A DNA stretch of 64,000 bases from Streptococcus sp. LQJ-218 (lineage in GTDB: Bacteria > Bacillota > Bacilli > Lactobacillales > Streptococcaceae). Position 1 is the stretch's first letter. Each line of letters opens with the position of its first letter. The stretch lies in contig NZ_QQRU01000003.1 of NCBI RefSeq assembly GCF_003428885.1, positions 172,440 through 236,439 on the forward strand, written 5' to 3'. Positions 55,575 to 63,857 of this stretch are shown in pieces. The position numbers and the translations under genes were made by a program. The notes below the pieces were generated by a model. That model did no database searches, was not told the origin of the DNA, and saw nothing but the letters and a program-made list of their open reading frames with translations.

Positions 55575-56267
55575 TTATTTGATTTTCCATTTTTGGGCCA
55601 ACCAGCTGGAAAAAGTTAGGAATCGCTCAGCTAATTGTTCATGGTGTCCATAAGGATCAAAGACAAACTGACCGTTCGGATAGCGTTTCTGAAGACTGGT
55701 ATAAATCTGCTCAGCATAGGCTGGTGCTTGAGCCAAACGATTGGTATGATGGGCTCCTTCTGTTTGACCGTTCTGTAAATACAGTAAACAGTCCAAATTT
55801 TTCACATTTTCTTCCTTGCAGTAAGCCACAAAATCAGGGTACCAAAAGGAACCGCAGATCGAAAAGACACAGGAAACCTTGTCAAAACTGAAAAGACTAT
55901 AGACTGCCGCCAAGCCACCTAGTGAATAACCTCCGTAGGCAAGGCGAGTTTCGTCCAGACGATAAAGCGACTGCAACTTATCTAAAAGACCTCCAAATAA
56001 ATGATCATGATAGTCGTTGGCCTGACCTCCAAAATCTGGAGCTCCATCTCTCAGAGCAGCTGCCTTCCAGGGAGTGTAGTCGTCTAGGCGATTTTTAGAG
56101 GTCAAGCCCACTAAAATCACAGATTCGGAAAGGGACGATAAGAAGTCCGAGTTTCCATCATTCAAGAGAATCGCTGGATAGGTTTGATTGGGATTGTAGT
56201 TAGAAGGAAGGCTGACCTTGACTTGGATTCCTTCCCAATCAAACTCATTATTTATTGATAAAGTCAT
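55575..56267 (-). CDS. putative siderophore esterase (alpha/beta hydrolase, Fes/IroE-like)
   Basis: A 230-residue alpha/beta hydrolase of the putative esterase family (PF00756). The nucleophile serine is in YGGYSLGGLAAVYS, and a likely catalytic His is in DPYGHHEQLAERF near the C-terminus. The ATG at 56267 overlaps the iron-binding lipoprotein gene by 20 bases, linking it to siderophore uptake. Enzymes of this family cleave catecholate siderophore trilactones inside cells; this role is inferred from context. It has no signal peptide. Confidence 0.75.
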   Translation of the reverse strand: MTLSINNEFDWEGIQVKVSLPSNYNPNQTYPAILLNDGNSDFLSSLSESVILVGLTSKNRLDDYTPWKAAALRDGAPDFGGQANDYHDHLFGGLLDKLQSLYRLDETRLAYGGYSLGGLAAVYSLFSFDKVSCVFSICGSFWYPDFVAYCKEENVKNLDCLLYLQNGQTEGAHHTNRLAQAPAYAEQIYTSLQKRYPNGQFVFDPYGHHEQLAERFLTFSSWLAQKWKIK

Positions 56268-57258
56268 TAATTTTCTCAAGGGAATCAATCACTGCTGGAC
56301 CATAGTCCATCAATTCATCGTAAGAGATAGTCATGATTTTTTGATTCTTAATGGCAGGTACGTTTTCCAAAACTTCATTTGCTTTCATCAACTCTACTGC
56401 GTTGGCATCCAATTTTTTATTGCGGTCACTAGTTACATAGATAATCAATTCAGGATCCATTGACACGAGGTTTTCTAAGGTCAAGCCTGATGTTCCAGTG
56501 GCCACGTTGGTATAACCAAGTTGGTTCAGCAAACTTTCTTGCAAAGCAGACTTGTAAGCACCGAAGGTTTCGTCGTTATAAGCAACCATAATCAAAGCCT
56601 TTTTCTTTTCACCTTGGCTTGCTGGATTGGCTTTCTTAACAGCGTCAATTTTGGCTTGTAATTGGGCTGCGTATTCATTGGCCTTGTCCTGCACATTAAA
56701 AATCATTCCAAGATTTTTGACATCTTCTACGATATTTCCCAAATCTTGCTGAATCGTTGAGAGAGAGGCTTTTTGCGTATAGACTGGGATTTTATTTTCA
56801 TTCCAAGTGCTAACTGTCCCCAAGGATTTTTCAGAAAACATCATGTTTCGCCCCATCACCGCATCTGGCTCATAAGAAAGGACTGTCTCTTGTGACACTG
56901 TTTTTTTATCCCCGATTTGAGGAATAGCTGCAATAGCGTCCTTGTATTTGTCCGTCACAGCATTATCAGGATTGAGCATGCCAGCAATTTTATCCTTCAG
57001 CTCTAACTCCAATAAGATTTCAGTGGTTGAAAGATTGTTGGTGATAACTTTTTCAGGGGCCTTGTCAAAGACTTGTTCGACTTCATTTCCCTTAGCATCA
57101 TAGGTTTTAACCGTTAGTGGATAAGTCGTCTCTGTGCTCGCCTTTTGACTTGTTTCTGTGCTAGATTGTGTAGTAGCTTTTTCTGTAGTAGTATTGCCAC
57201 AAGCTGCCATGGTTAGGGTAGCTACTGTCACGAGTAAAATACTGAGTGTTTTTTTCAT
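56248..57258 (-). CDS. iron-siderophore ABC transporter substrate-binding lipoprotein
   Basis: A 336-residue lipoprotein with a lipobox LTMAAC (Cys19) and a Thr/Ser-rich linker (about 20-45), then a class III solute-binding fold with PEKVITNNLSTTEILLELEL and PELIIYVTS, of the FhuD/FepB/FatB type. It delivers ferric siderophore to the permease. Encoded downstream of the ATPase and before the esterase. Confidence 0.85.
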   Translation of the reverse strand: MKKTLSILLVTVATLTMAACGNTTTEKATTQSSTETSQKASTETTYPLTVKTYDAKGNEVEQVFDKAPEKVITNNLSTTEILLELELKDKIAGMLNPDNAVTDKYKDAIAAIPQIGDKKTVSQETVLSYEPDAVMGRNMMFSEKSLGTVSTWNENKIPVYTQKASLSTIQQDLGNIVEDVKNLGMIFNVQDKANEYAAQLQAKIDAVKKANPASQGEKKKALIMVAYNDETFGAYKSALQESLLNQLGYTNVATGTSGLTLENLVSMDPELIIYVTSDRNKKLDANAVELMKANEVLENVPAIKNQKIMTISYDELMDYGPAVIDSLEKINDFINK

Positions 57259-57277
57259 TTTGTTTTCCTTTTCTTTC

Positions 57278-58033
57278 TTATAAATAGTGAATCATGGCTT
57301 GCTGATCCTCGGTCCAAGTCACCTGACTTTGAACTCCGTATACAGTTTGCAATGACTCAGGTGTGATGGTCTCCTTTGGAGTCCCTTGGTAAAGGATTTC
57401 CCCCTCTTTCATCAGATAGAGATAATCCGAATAGCGACAAGCAAGTTGAATATCATGCAGGACAGCTAGAACATTGACCCTAAGCTCCTTCACAATGGCC
57501 AACAAGTCTAGCTGATACTTGATATCCAGGTGATTGGTTGGTTCGTCCAGGAGCAAGAGAGTCGGTTCTTGCGCCAAGGCTCGGGCTAGTAAGACTCGCT
57601 GTTTCTCTCCCCCTGACAGGGACGAATAGAGACGAGTTTTCTTCTCCAGCATATCCACCTTAACGAGGGCATCTCGAACGAGCTTAAAATCCCTTTCCCT
57701 TTCCTTCTGTAAAAAAGTGAGGTGAGGAGTTCTTCCCAGCAAGACGATTTCCTCAACTGTACAATCAAACTGCAGCTGGTTAAACTGGGTCACAACTGCC
57801 ATTTGCTTGGCTGTTTCTTTGAGTGACCAATATTCCAGCGGCTTTCCATCTAGGCTTATCAAGCCTTTGTTCGCCTTTTCCTGACGATAGAGGAGTTTAA
57901 GAAGACTGGTTTTCCCACTTCCATTTGGTCCTAGTATCGTGTGAAATTGATGCCCCTCAACCTTAAGAGAAACTCCTTTGAGGATTTTTTTCTCTCCTAG
58001 TCCAAAGTGGACATCCTGACAAATCAAGTCCAT
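57278..58033 (-). CDS. iron-siderophore ABC transporter ATP-binding protein
   Basis: A 251-residue ATPase with Walker A GPNGSGKTSLL, signature LSGGEKQRVLLARAL and Walker B LLLLDEPTNHLD, of the FepC/FhuC type. It starts one base after the permease stop, showing tight coupling. Confidence 0.9.
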   Translation of the reverse strand: MDLICQDVHFGLGEKKILKGVSLKVEGHQFHTILGPNGSGKTSLLKLLYRQEKANKGLISLDGKPLEYWSLKETAKQMAVVTQFNQLQFDCTVEEIVLLGRTPHLTFLQKERERDFKLVRDALVKVDMLEKKTRLYSSLSGGEKQRVLLARALAQEPTLLLLDEPTNHLDIKYQLDLLAIVKELRVNVLAVLHDIQLACRYSDYLYLMKEGEILYQGTPKETITPESLQTVYGVQSQVTWTEDQQAMIHYL

Positions 58034-58034
58034 A

Positions 58035-59081
58035 TCAGCCCCTCACCTCCCTTCGCCTACCTCCAACAATGTAGATAAAGAAGGGGGCACCTACTAAGGC
58101 TGTAAAAATACCAATAGGCAACTCAGCATTTTGAATGATGGTACGAGAGAATACGTCTGCCCAAATGACGAAGAGGGAGCCTAGCAAGGTTGCAACAGGA
58201 AAAAGCCTCTTGTAATTCGTTCCCACTAACCCCCGAGCTAAATGTGGAGTAATCAGACCGACAAATCCAATAATCCCACAGGTTGCCACTAAGACTGCTG
58301 TCAGCACAGCCACCATGGTCACATAAAGATACCAATAAAAGCGTAAGGGAATCCCCAAAGTTAAAGCAGCCTCATCTCCCATCATCATCGCATTGAAAAC
58401 ACGATACTGAGTAGAGAAAAATAGAAAGGCCATTCCTACTACTATAGTTGGCAGGACCAAGTCTACCCAGGAAGTCCCAGCGAGCGAGCCCATAGTCCAA
58501 AACTTAATGGTCATCACACTATCCGCATTAGCACCGACTGAGATAATAAAGTTTGAAAAAGCCAGAAAGAGAGCATTGACCACCGTTCCTGATAAAATCA
58601 GACTGGAAGTCGTCATCCTTCCCTGCATAGAGGCAATGATGAGAACAGCAATTGTTGCCAAAATAGCTCCAAGAAAAGCTCCAAGGCTAATCATCACTTT
58701 TAAACCAAGAATGATGCTCAAGGTTGCCCCTAGAGTTGCACCAGCAGATATTCCTAAGACGTAAGGCTCTGCGATGGGGTTGTTCACTGTAGACTGCATC
58801 ACACTACCACACATAGAAAGACCTGCTCCTACTATCAGACCTAACAATACTCGAGGGAATCTCATGTTCCATACAATGGCAAGAGTAGACTTGGAAACCT
58901 CTCCTATCTCCAGAGGAAATCCCAACCTGCTCAAAATAATCCGATAGGTATCTCCTAGATTAATCGCAACGGATCCCATAGAAACTGCTAGAAAGAGAGA
59001 AATCCCTAAAATACCTAGCAAGATACCTAAAAGTAACATAAATTGCAGGTCTTGTCGGCTTCCAGAAAATTTGGAAAGCAT
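58035..59081 (-). CDS. iron-siderophore ABC transporter permease (FecCD family)
   Basis: A 348-residue permease with nine to ten helices, of the FecCD/BtuC family (RFPRVLLGLIVGAGLSMCG and GFVGLITPHLARGLVG are signatures). One permease gene only, so it probably works as a homodimer. First gene of the operon, starting after AAAGGAGG. Upstream there is TATACT preceded by TGG, and a TGAGAATTTTC sequence that could be an iron-regulatory site; the latter is weak. Confidence 0.9.
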   Translation of the reverse strand: MLSKFSGSRQDLQFMLLLGILLGILGISLFLAVSMGSVAINLGDTYRIILSRLGFPLEIGEVSKSTLAIVWNMRFPRVLLGLIVGAGLSMCGSVMQSTVNNPIAEPYVLGISAGATLGATLSIILGLKVMISLGAFLGAILATIAVLIIASMQGRMTTSSLILSGTVVNALFLAFSNFIISVGANADSVMTIKFWTMGSLAGTSWVDLVLPTIVVGMAFLFFSTQYRVFNAMMMGDEAALTLGIPLRFYWYLYVTMVAVLTAVLVATCGIIGFVGLITPHLARGLVGTNYKRLFPVATLLGSLFVIWADVFSRTIIQNAELPIGIFTALVGAPFFIYIVGGRRREVRG

Positions 59082-59192
59082 GTAAACCTCCTTTGATAGA
59101 ATATTAAAAATTTAGAAAATTCTCATGAAAAGTATACCATATTTTCAACTAGGTAACAAGCTGAGAACAAATGAATATAGTTGGTTTTATTG

Positions 59193-59314
59193 TGCTAGGA
59201 AGCATGAGCAAAGATAATACTTGAGTATATCAAGGTAAGACGACAACATAAAAAGCCCTCTGAAGTCAGAGAGCTAATTTGAGCTCGGGCTAAAAACCTA
59301 GTGAAACAAAAAAA
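59193..59314 (-). repeat. repeated intergenic modules X and Y downstream of cadD
   Basis: Module X (59193-59249: TGCTAGGAA..ACTTGAGTATATC..AGGTAAG) recurs at 60485-60549. Module Y (59250-59314: a hairpin around CTCTGAAGTCAGAG, then CGGGCTAAAA..CCTAGTGAAA) recurs at 60230-60290. On the minus strand Y is a terminator (GCTCTCTGACTTCAGAGGGC then T5) for cadD. Confidence 0.7.
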
Positions 59315-59315
59315 T

Positions 59316-59927
59316 CTACACGATCAGAAAAGTCTCTATCGTGCCATTTTCATACATGATGTATAGTCCAAGTAGAATGAATACTACGGGCACAATGATT
59401 CGCTCGTATTTTTCAATTGTCTCGGATATTAACGGAATAGAGGATAACACCCGACTAATCTCGCAAAAGATAATTATGCCGATTACAAACACAAGCAACG
59501 CCACGAGGGTCTGTGACCAATCTAACGAAGCAAAATAAGGTATATAGATACCTAAATTATCTCCGCCAGACGCAATTGTCAGCAATGTAACTGTCCAAAA
59601 CAGTTGATTTGACTTGCTTTGTTTTAATCTTTCAATAATTTCTTCCTCTTCTTCCTCACCTTCTCCAACAATTGCAAAGCGAATCCCTAAATAGATAGGG
59701 ATTAAACCGAGCAATCCAACCATCCATTCTTCAGGCACGAAATTAACGACATAAGCAGCAACTAAACTCGCCCCTACAAGTAAGCCTGTGCCTAGATATT
59801 GCCCCGCATAAATATGCCATTTCTGTTTATTCTGTGATAATTGTGCAAATAAAATAATTAAAATAATTAAATAATCGATACTGGTGGAAATATAAACACC
59901 AATAGCAGATATGATTGTCTGTACCAT
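59316..59927 (-). CDS. cadD: cadmium resistance transporter CadD
   Basis: A 203-residue membrane protein with five to six helices of the CadD family (PF03596), which confers cadmium resistance in Gram-positive bacteria. ISAIGVYISTSIDYLIILIIL and ASGGDNLGIYIPYFA with its GGDN motif are characteristic. ATG at 59927 follows AGGAGG. A palindrome covers the promoter, but no ArsR-type regulator gene is adjacent. A Cys-rich leader ORF lies between promoter and gene. Confidence 0.88.
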   Translation of the reverse strand: MVQTIISAIGVYISTSIDYLIILIILFAQLSQNKQKWHIYAGQYLGTGLLVGASLVAAYVVNFVPEEWMVGLLGLIPIYLGIRFAIVGEGEEEEEEIIERLKQSKSNQLFWTVTLLTIASGGDNLGIYIPYFASLDWSQTLVALLVFVIGIIIFCEISRVLSSIPLISETIEKYERIIVPVVFILLGLYIMYENGTIETFLIV

Positions 59928-59958
59928 AAAAAAACCTCCTGTATTAGTCAGCAATAAA

Positions 59959-60033
59959 TCAGCAGATTTTAGGAGAGCACAGACACATTAATTTAGCTAT
60001 CGCTAGTGGGTAATGTCGAACATAGGAAAGCAT
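59959..60033 (-). CDS. 24-residue Cys-rich leader peptide upstream of cadD
   Basis: A strong GAGGAGGAG lies 5 bases before an ATG at 60033. The ORF has 24 codons, begins MLSYVRHYPLAIAK and ends LMCLCSPKIC, with three cysteines in the last eight residues. Its TCTCCT (59976-59971) is complementary to the cadD ribosome-binding site AGGAGG with one G-U pair. It looks like a leader controlling cadD translation, but this is inference; it could also be a small peptide in its own right. Confidence 0.5.
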   Translation of the reverse strand: MLSYVRHYPLAIAKLMCLCSPKIC

Positions 60034-60100
60034 TTTACTCCTCCTCAAAATGTAGTTACAAAGTAATTTCTCACTGGAATTCGGTGACTACTTCCATGTA

Positions 60101-60125
60101 AAGTATAACATACTATACTATACTT
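60101..60125. promoter_or_regulatory. cadD promoter with palindromic operator-like sequence
   Basis: AAGTATA and TATACTT are separated by 11 bases and overlap an extended -10 on the minus strand (TGTTATACT). This suits binding by an ArsR/CadC-type metal sensor encoded elsewhere. Confidence 0.5.
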
Positions 60126-60229
60126 CGTAAAGTATGGGCTCTCCGAGTAGCTGCGCACCCTTATGGTGCAATTAGCTGATACCATTTGAGGTTTTTGTAG
60201 GCTCCAACATTGTGACCGATAAAACCTCA

Positions 60230-60572
60230 AAAAAAGGCCCTCTGAAGTCAGAGAGCTGATTTGATCCCGGGCTAAAATCCTAGTGAAAAAGATGAAACTC
60301 CCTGTGTTCATCGAACACGGTGTCGTTTCCCTATTTTCATACGGATTTTTGATGCCCTTAGCATCATGATTCTTGCTGGATAAACCGTTTATAGACTAGG
60401 CGACGAGGCGAAGATTGTACAAAAATGTTAGTGAAACAAAAAATCTCCCCAAAGGGAGATGATCTGGTTTATTTTACCTTACAGTGCTAGGAACCGTAAC
60501 CGAAGATTATACTTGAGTATATCGAGGTAAGGTGACAAAAATAAAAAAGCTACTCAACTAGAGTAGCCTTAT
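60230..60572 (-). repeat. intergenic module array between rpsO and cadD
   Basis: From rpsO toward cadD: terminator GCTACTC-TAGTT-GAGTAGC with T6 (60572-60543), module X2 (60549-60485), hairpin ATCTCCC-TTT-GGGGAGAT with T6 (about 60465-60445), element B (60360-60282) and module Y2 (60290-60230). I see no gene in this stretch. Confidence 0.6.
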
Positions 60573-60610
60573 TTTCAAGATATGCTTAATTGAACACAGC
60601 CTAAGCACTT

Positions 60611-60692
60611 GGCAAAAAAGATAAAATCTCCTAGAAACTGAAGTTTCTTCGTCAATTTTCCTATTTTTGCTTTGTACTTTTGACGGCCTTTG
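60611..60692 (-). repeat. element A, 3' of rpsO, related to element B at 60282-60360
   Basis: On the minus strand both copies share the order TCAAAA, AAAATAGG, AAA, GAC, a short hairpin, AGG(G)AG.TTT.ATC and a T-run. The hairpins differ in sequence but remain paired (GAAACT-TC-AGTTTC and GTGTTCGATGAACAC). So it is a structured, repeated 3'-UTR element of unknown role. Confidence 0.5.
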
Positions 60693-60701
60693 TATCTTGA
60701 A

Positions 60702-60971
60702 TTAACGACGAAGTCCAAGAGAGTTGATCAACTCACGGTAACGGTTAACGTCGTTTTTACGCAAGTATGCAAGCAAGTTACGACGGCGACCGATTTTCTT
60801 CATCAATCCACGGTAAGTAGCGTGGTCTTTTTTGTGTTGTTTGATGTGTTCGTTAAGGTGGTTGATTTCCCAAGTAAGGACAGCAACTTGAACCTCTACT
60901 GAACCTGTATCACCTTCGTGACGTGCATATTGTGCAATGATTTCATTTTTTTTCTCTTTTGAGATTGCCAT
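60702..60971 (-). CDS. rpsO: 30S ribosomal protein S15
   Basis: An 89-residue protein that binds 16S rRNA early in assembly. [25 protein letters not shown] and RRRNLLAYL are S15 signatures. Monocistronic, with a terminator about 130 bases downstream. Confidence 0.97.
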   Translation of the reverse strand: MAISKEKKNEIIAQYARHEGDTGSVEVQVAVLTWEINHLNEHIKQHKKDHATYRGLMKKIGRRRNLLAYLRKNDVNRYRELINSLGLRR

Positions 60972-61176
60972 GATGTTTCTCCTTTTTATTTGGCTTCATC
61001 CGAGTGACAGGTTGGCATGCCTGTAACCAAGAAGAAGTTATTTGTCTTTACGACATTTCCTATTCTACCAAGAAGAAGCATCTTTGTCAACTGATTTACT
61101 GTTCTTACCGCAAATGTGCTATAATAGTTATAGGAAGGATATCTAAGTAAACATCTTGAAAAGAGAGGTGATTACC

Positions 61177-61551
61177 ATGCGTAAATTTTTCAAATATCTC
61201 CCCTACTATCTGGTCATATTTTTCTTTTATTGGCCACTTTATGAGCTGTTATTACGGACTATTACTAAAAACTATATCTTGAAGGAGCTCACCATCAGCA
61301 ACGTTATTATCTTCTCTCCACTGGTGACTTTCATAGTATCACTATTCTACTCTTATCGTTTCAAGTTCTCAGTTTGGTGGTTCATTGGAATTGGGATCCT
61401 CTTTTGCTTTACCATCATTACTTTTGGAGAATTTATCCTTCTCTACTTCCTAGTCTATGAAATCTTTGCCCTCGCGGGTATGGCTGTCGGTGTCGCTATT
61501 AAGAATCTAGTGCAAAAACTGAAAAATAAAAAACTTTCACAAAAACCTTGA
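61177..61551 (+). CDS. small conserved membrane protein
   Basis: A 124-residue protein with four predicted membrane helices and a basic C-terminus (KNLVQKLKNKKLSQKP). The ATG at 61177 follows GAGAGGTGA; an in-frame upstream start overlaps that site. I recognise no family. The -35 of the thrS leader promoter overlaps its stop codon. Confidence 0.7.
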   Translation: MRKFFKYLPYYLVIFFFYWPLYELLLRTITKNYILKELTISNVIIFSPLVTFIVSLFYSYRFKFSVWWFIGIGILFCFTIITFGEFILLYFLVYEIFALAGMAVGVAIKNLVQKLKNKKLSQKP

Positions 61552-61575
61552 AAAATCTCGCAATCATGCTATAAT
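61548..61575 (+). promoter_or_regulatory. thrS promoter
   Basis: TTGAAA (61548-61553) and TATAAT (61570-61575), spacer 16, with an extended TG at 61567. The -35 overlaps the stop codon of the upstream gene. Confidence 0.75.
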
Positions 61576-61579
61576 AATG

Positions 61580-61795
61580 CATAGAGACAAGTCACTTAGA
61601 ACCTTTCTATCAGAGAGTGCGTGGTTGCTGAGAACGCATAGGAAGACTATACTGATACTACTCTACTGACTTTTATGCAAACATAAAACGGTGGCCACGT
61701 TAGAGCCAATCAGAGGTGTCCCTCTTTTTTGAGGAACATAAATGAAGGTGGAACCACGTTGCGACGTCCTTTTTAGGATGTCGCTTTTTTGTTTT
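61580..61795 (+). promoter_or_regulatory. T-box leader of thrS
   Basis: A leader of about 290 bases before thrS contains the T-box sequence AAGGTGGAACCACG (61745-61758) followed directly by the terminator GCGACGTCC-TTTTT-GGATGTCGC and T6 (61761-61790). Uncharged tRNA-Thr would stabilise the antiterminator and allow thrS transcription. Several ACT triplets lie in stem I, fitting a threonine specifier, but I did not fix its position. Confidence 0.92.
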
Positions 61796-61870
61796 TCTTT
61801 ATTTAAAACTGCAAAATAGGGAAACACTTCTGCTTTAGAAATTATTGATAACTAATATAAGGAGAACATC

Positions 61871-63814
61871 ATGATTAAAATTACTTTCCCAGATGGCGCT
61901 ACTCGTGAATTCGAATCTGGCGTTACAACTTTTGAAATTGCCCAATCCATCAGCAATTCCCTAGCTAAAAAAGCTCTTGCTGGTAAATTTAACGGCAAAC
62001 TCATAGATACTACTCGTGCTATCACTGAAGACGGTAGCATCGAAATCGTAACACCTGATCACGAAGATGCCCTTCCAATCTTGCGTCACTCAGCGGCACA
62101 CTTGTTCGCTCAAGCCGCTCGTCGTCTCTTCCCAGATATCCACTTGGGTGTCGGTCCAGCTATCGAAGATGGTTTCTACTACGATACAGACAACCAAGCT
62201 GGTCAAATCTCTAACGAAGACCTTCCTCGTATCGAAGAAGAAATGCAAAAAATCGTTAAAGAAAACTTCCCATCTATTCGCGAAGAAGTAACCAAAGATG
62301 AAGCGCGTGAAATTTTCAAAAACGATCCATACAAGTTAGAATTGATCGAAGAACACTCAGAAGACGAGGGTGGTTTGACCATCTACCGTCAAGGTGAATA
62401 TGTGGATCTCTGCCGTGGCCCACACGTCCCTTCAACTGGTCGTATCCAAATCTTCCACCTTCTTAACGTAGCTGGTGCTTACTGGCGTGGAAATAGCGAC
62501 AATGCTATGATGCAACGTATTTACGGTACAGCTTGGTTCGACAAGAAAGACTTGAAAAACTACCTTCAAATGCGTGAAGAAGCCAAAGAACGTGACCACC
62601 GTAAACTTGGTAAAGAGCTTGACCTCTTCATGATTTCTCAAGAAGTTGGCCAAGGACTTCCATTCTGGTTGCCAAATGGTGCGACTATTCGTCGTGAATT
62701 GGAACGCTACATCGTAGACAAAGAGTTGGCTTCAGGCTATCAACACGTTTACACTCCACCACTTGCTTCTGTAGAACTTTACAAGACTTCTGGTCACTGG
62801 GATCACTACCGTGAAGATATGTTTCCTACTATGGATATGGGAGATGGGGAAGAATTCGTTCTTCGTCCAATGAACTGTCCTCACCACATTCAAGTCTTTA
62901 AACACCATGTTCACTCATACCGTGAATTGCCAATCCGTATCGCTGAAATCGGAATGATGCACCGTTACGAAAAATCTGGTGCCCTCACTGGTCTTCAACG
63001 TGTGCGTGAAATGTCTCTTAACGACGGTCACCTCTTTGTGACTCCAGAACAAATCCAAGAAGAATTCCAACGTGCCCTTCAGTTGATTATCGATGTTTAT
63101 GAAGATTTCAACTTGACTGAGTACCGTTTCCGCCTCTCTCTTCGTGACCCTCAAGATACTCACAAGTACTTTGATAACGATGAAATGTGGGAAAATGCCC
63201 AAACCATGCTTCGTGCTGCCCTTGATGAGATGGGCGTTGACTACTTTGAAGCTGAAGGGGAAGCAGCCTTCTATGGACCAAAATTGGATATCCAAGTTAA
63301 GACTGCCCTTGGAAAAGAAGAAACTCTTTCTACCATCCAGCTTGACTTCTTGCTCCCAGAACGCTTCGACCTTAAATACATCGGAGCTGATGGTGAAGAA
63401 CATCGCCCAGTTATGATCCACCGTGGGGTTATCTCAACTATGGAACGCTTTACAGCTATCTTGATTGAGAACTACAAGGGTGCCTTCCCAACATGGCTTG
63501 CACCACATCAAGTAACCCTCATCCCAGTATCTAACGAGAAACACGTTGACTACGCTTGGGAAGTAGCTAAGAAACTCCGTGACCGTGGGGTTCGTGCTGA
63601 TGTGGATGAACGCAATGAAAAAATGCAGTTCAAGATTCGTGCTTCACAAACACAAAAGATTCCTTACCAATTGATCGTTGGGGACAAGGAAATGGAAGAC
63701 GGAACTGTCAACGTTCGTCGCTATGGACAAAAAGAAACAGAAACCATGCCGGTAGATGCATTTGTAGAATTGATTCTTGCTGATATCGCCAACAAATCAC
63801 GAGTTGAGAAATAA
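61871..63814 (+). CDS. thrS: threonine-tRNA ligase
   Basis: A 647-residue class II aminoacyl-tRNA synthetase: N-terminal TGS domain (1-60), SAD editing domain with [11 protein letters not shown] and a CRGPHVP metal site, catalytic core with [10 protein letters not shown] (zinc-binding Cys and His) and [11 protein letters not shown] (motif 3), and a C-terminal anticodon-binding domain. Regulated by the T-box leader upstream. Confidence 0.97.
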   Translation: MIKITFPDGATREFESGVTTFEIAQSISNSLAKKALAGKFNGKLIDTTRAITEDGSIEIVTPDHEDALPILRHSAAHLFAQAARRLFPDIHLGVGPAIEDGFYYDTDNQAGQISNEDLPRIEEEMQKIVKENFPSIREEVTKDEAREIFKNDPYKLELIEEHSEDEGGLTIYRQGEYVDLCRGPHVPSTGRIQIFHLLNVAGAYWRGNSDNAMMQRIYGTAWFDKKDLKNYLQMREEAKERDHRKLGKELDLFMISQEVGQGLPFWLPNGATIRRELERYIVDKELASGYQHVYTPPLASVELYKTSGHWDHYREDMFPTMDMGDGEEFVLRPMNCPHHIQVFKHHVHSYRELPIRIAEIGMMHRYEKSGALTGLQRVREMSLNDGHLFVTPEQIQEEFQRALQLIIDVYEDFNLTEYRFRLSLRDPQDTHKYFDNDEMWENAQTMLRAALDEMGVDYFEAEGEAAFYGPKLDIQVKTALGKEETLSTIQLDFLLPERFDLKYIGADGEEHRPVMIHRGVISTMERFTAILIENYKGAFPTWLAPHQVTLIPVSNEKHVDYAWEVAKKLRDRGVRADVDERNEKMQFKIRASQTQKIPYQLIVGDKEMEDGTVNVRRYGQKETETMPVDAFVELILADIANKSRVEK

Positions 63815-63857
63815 GGGATAACATTCTAGCTAGCTAAAAAGCAACAACTATTTGTAC

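Noticed and set aside
60045..60311. An 88-codon ORF on the minus strand upstream of cadD
   Set aside because: It runs through repeat modules and the cadD promoter, has no ribosome-binding site and looks non-coding.
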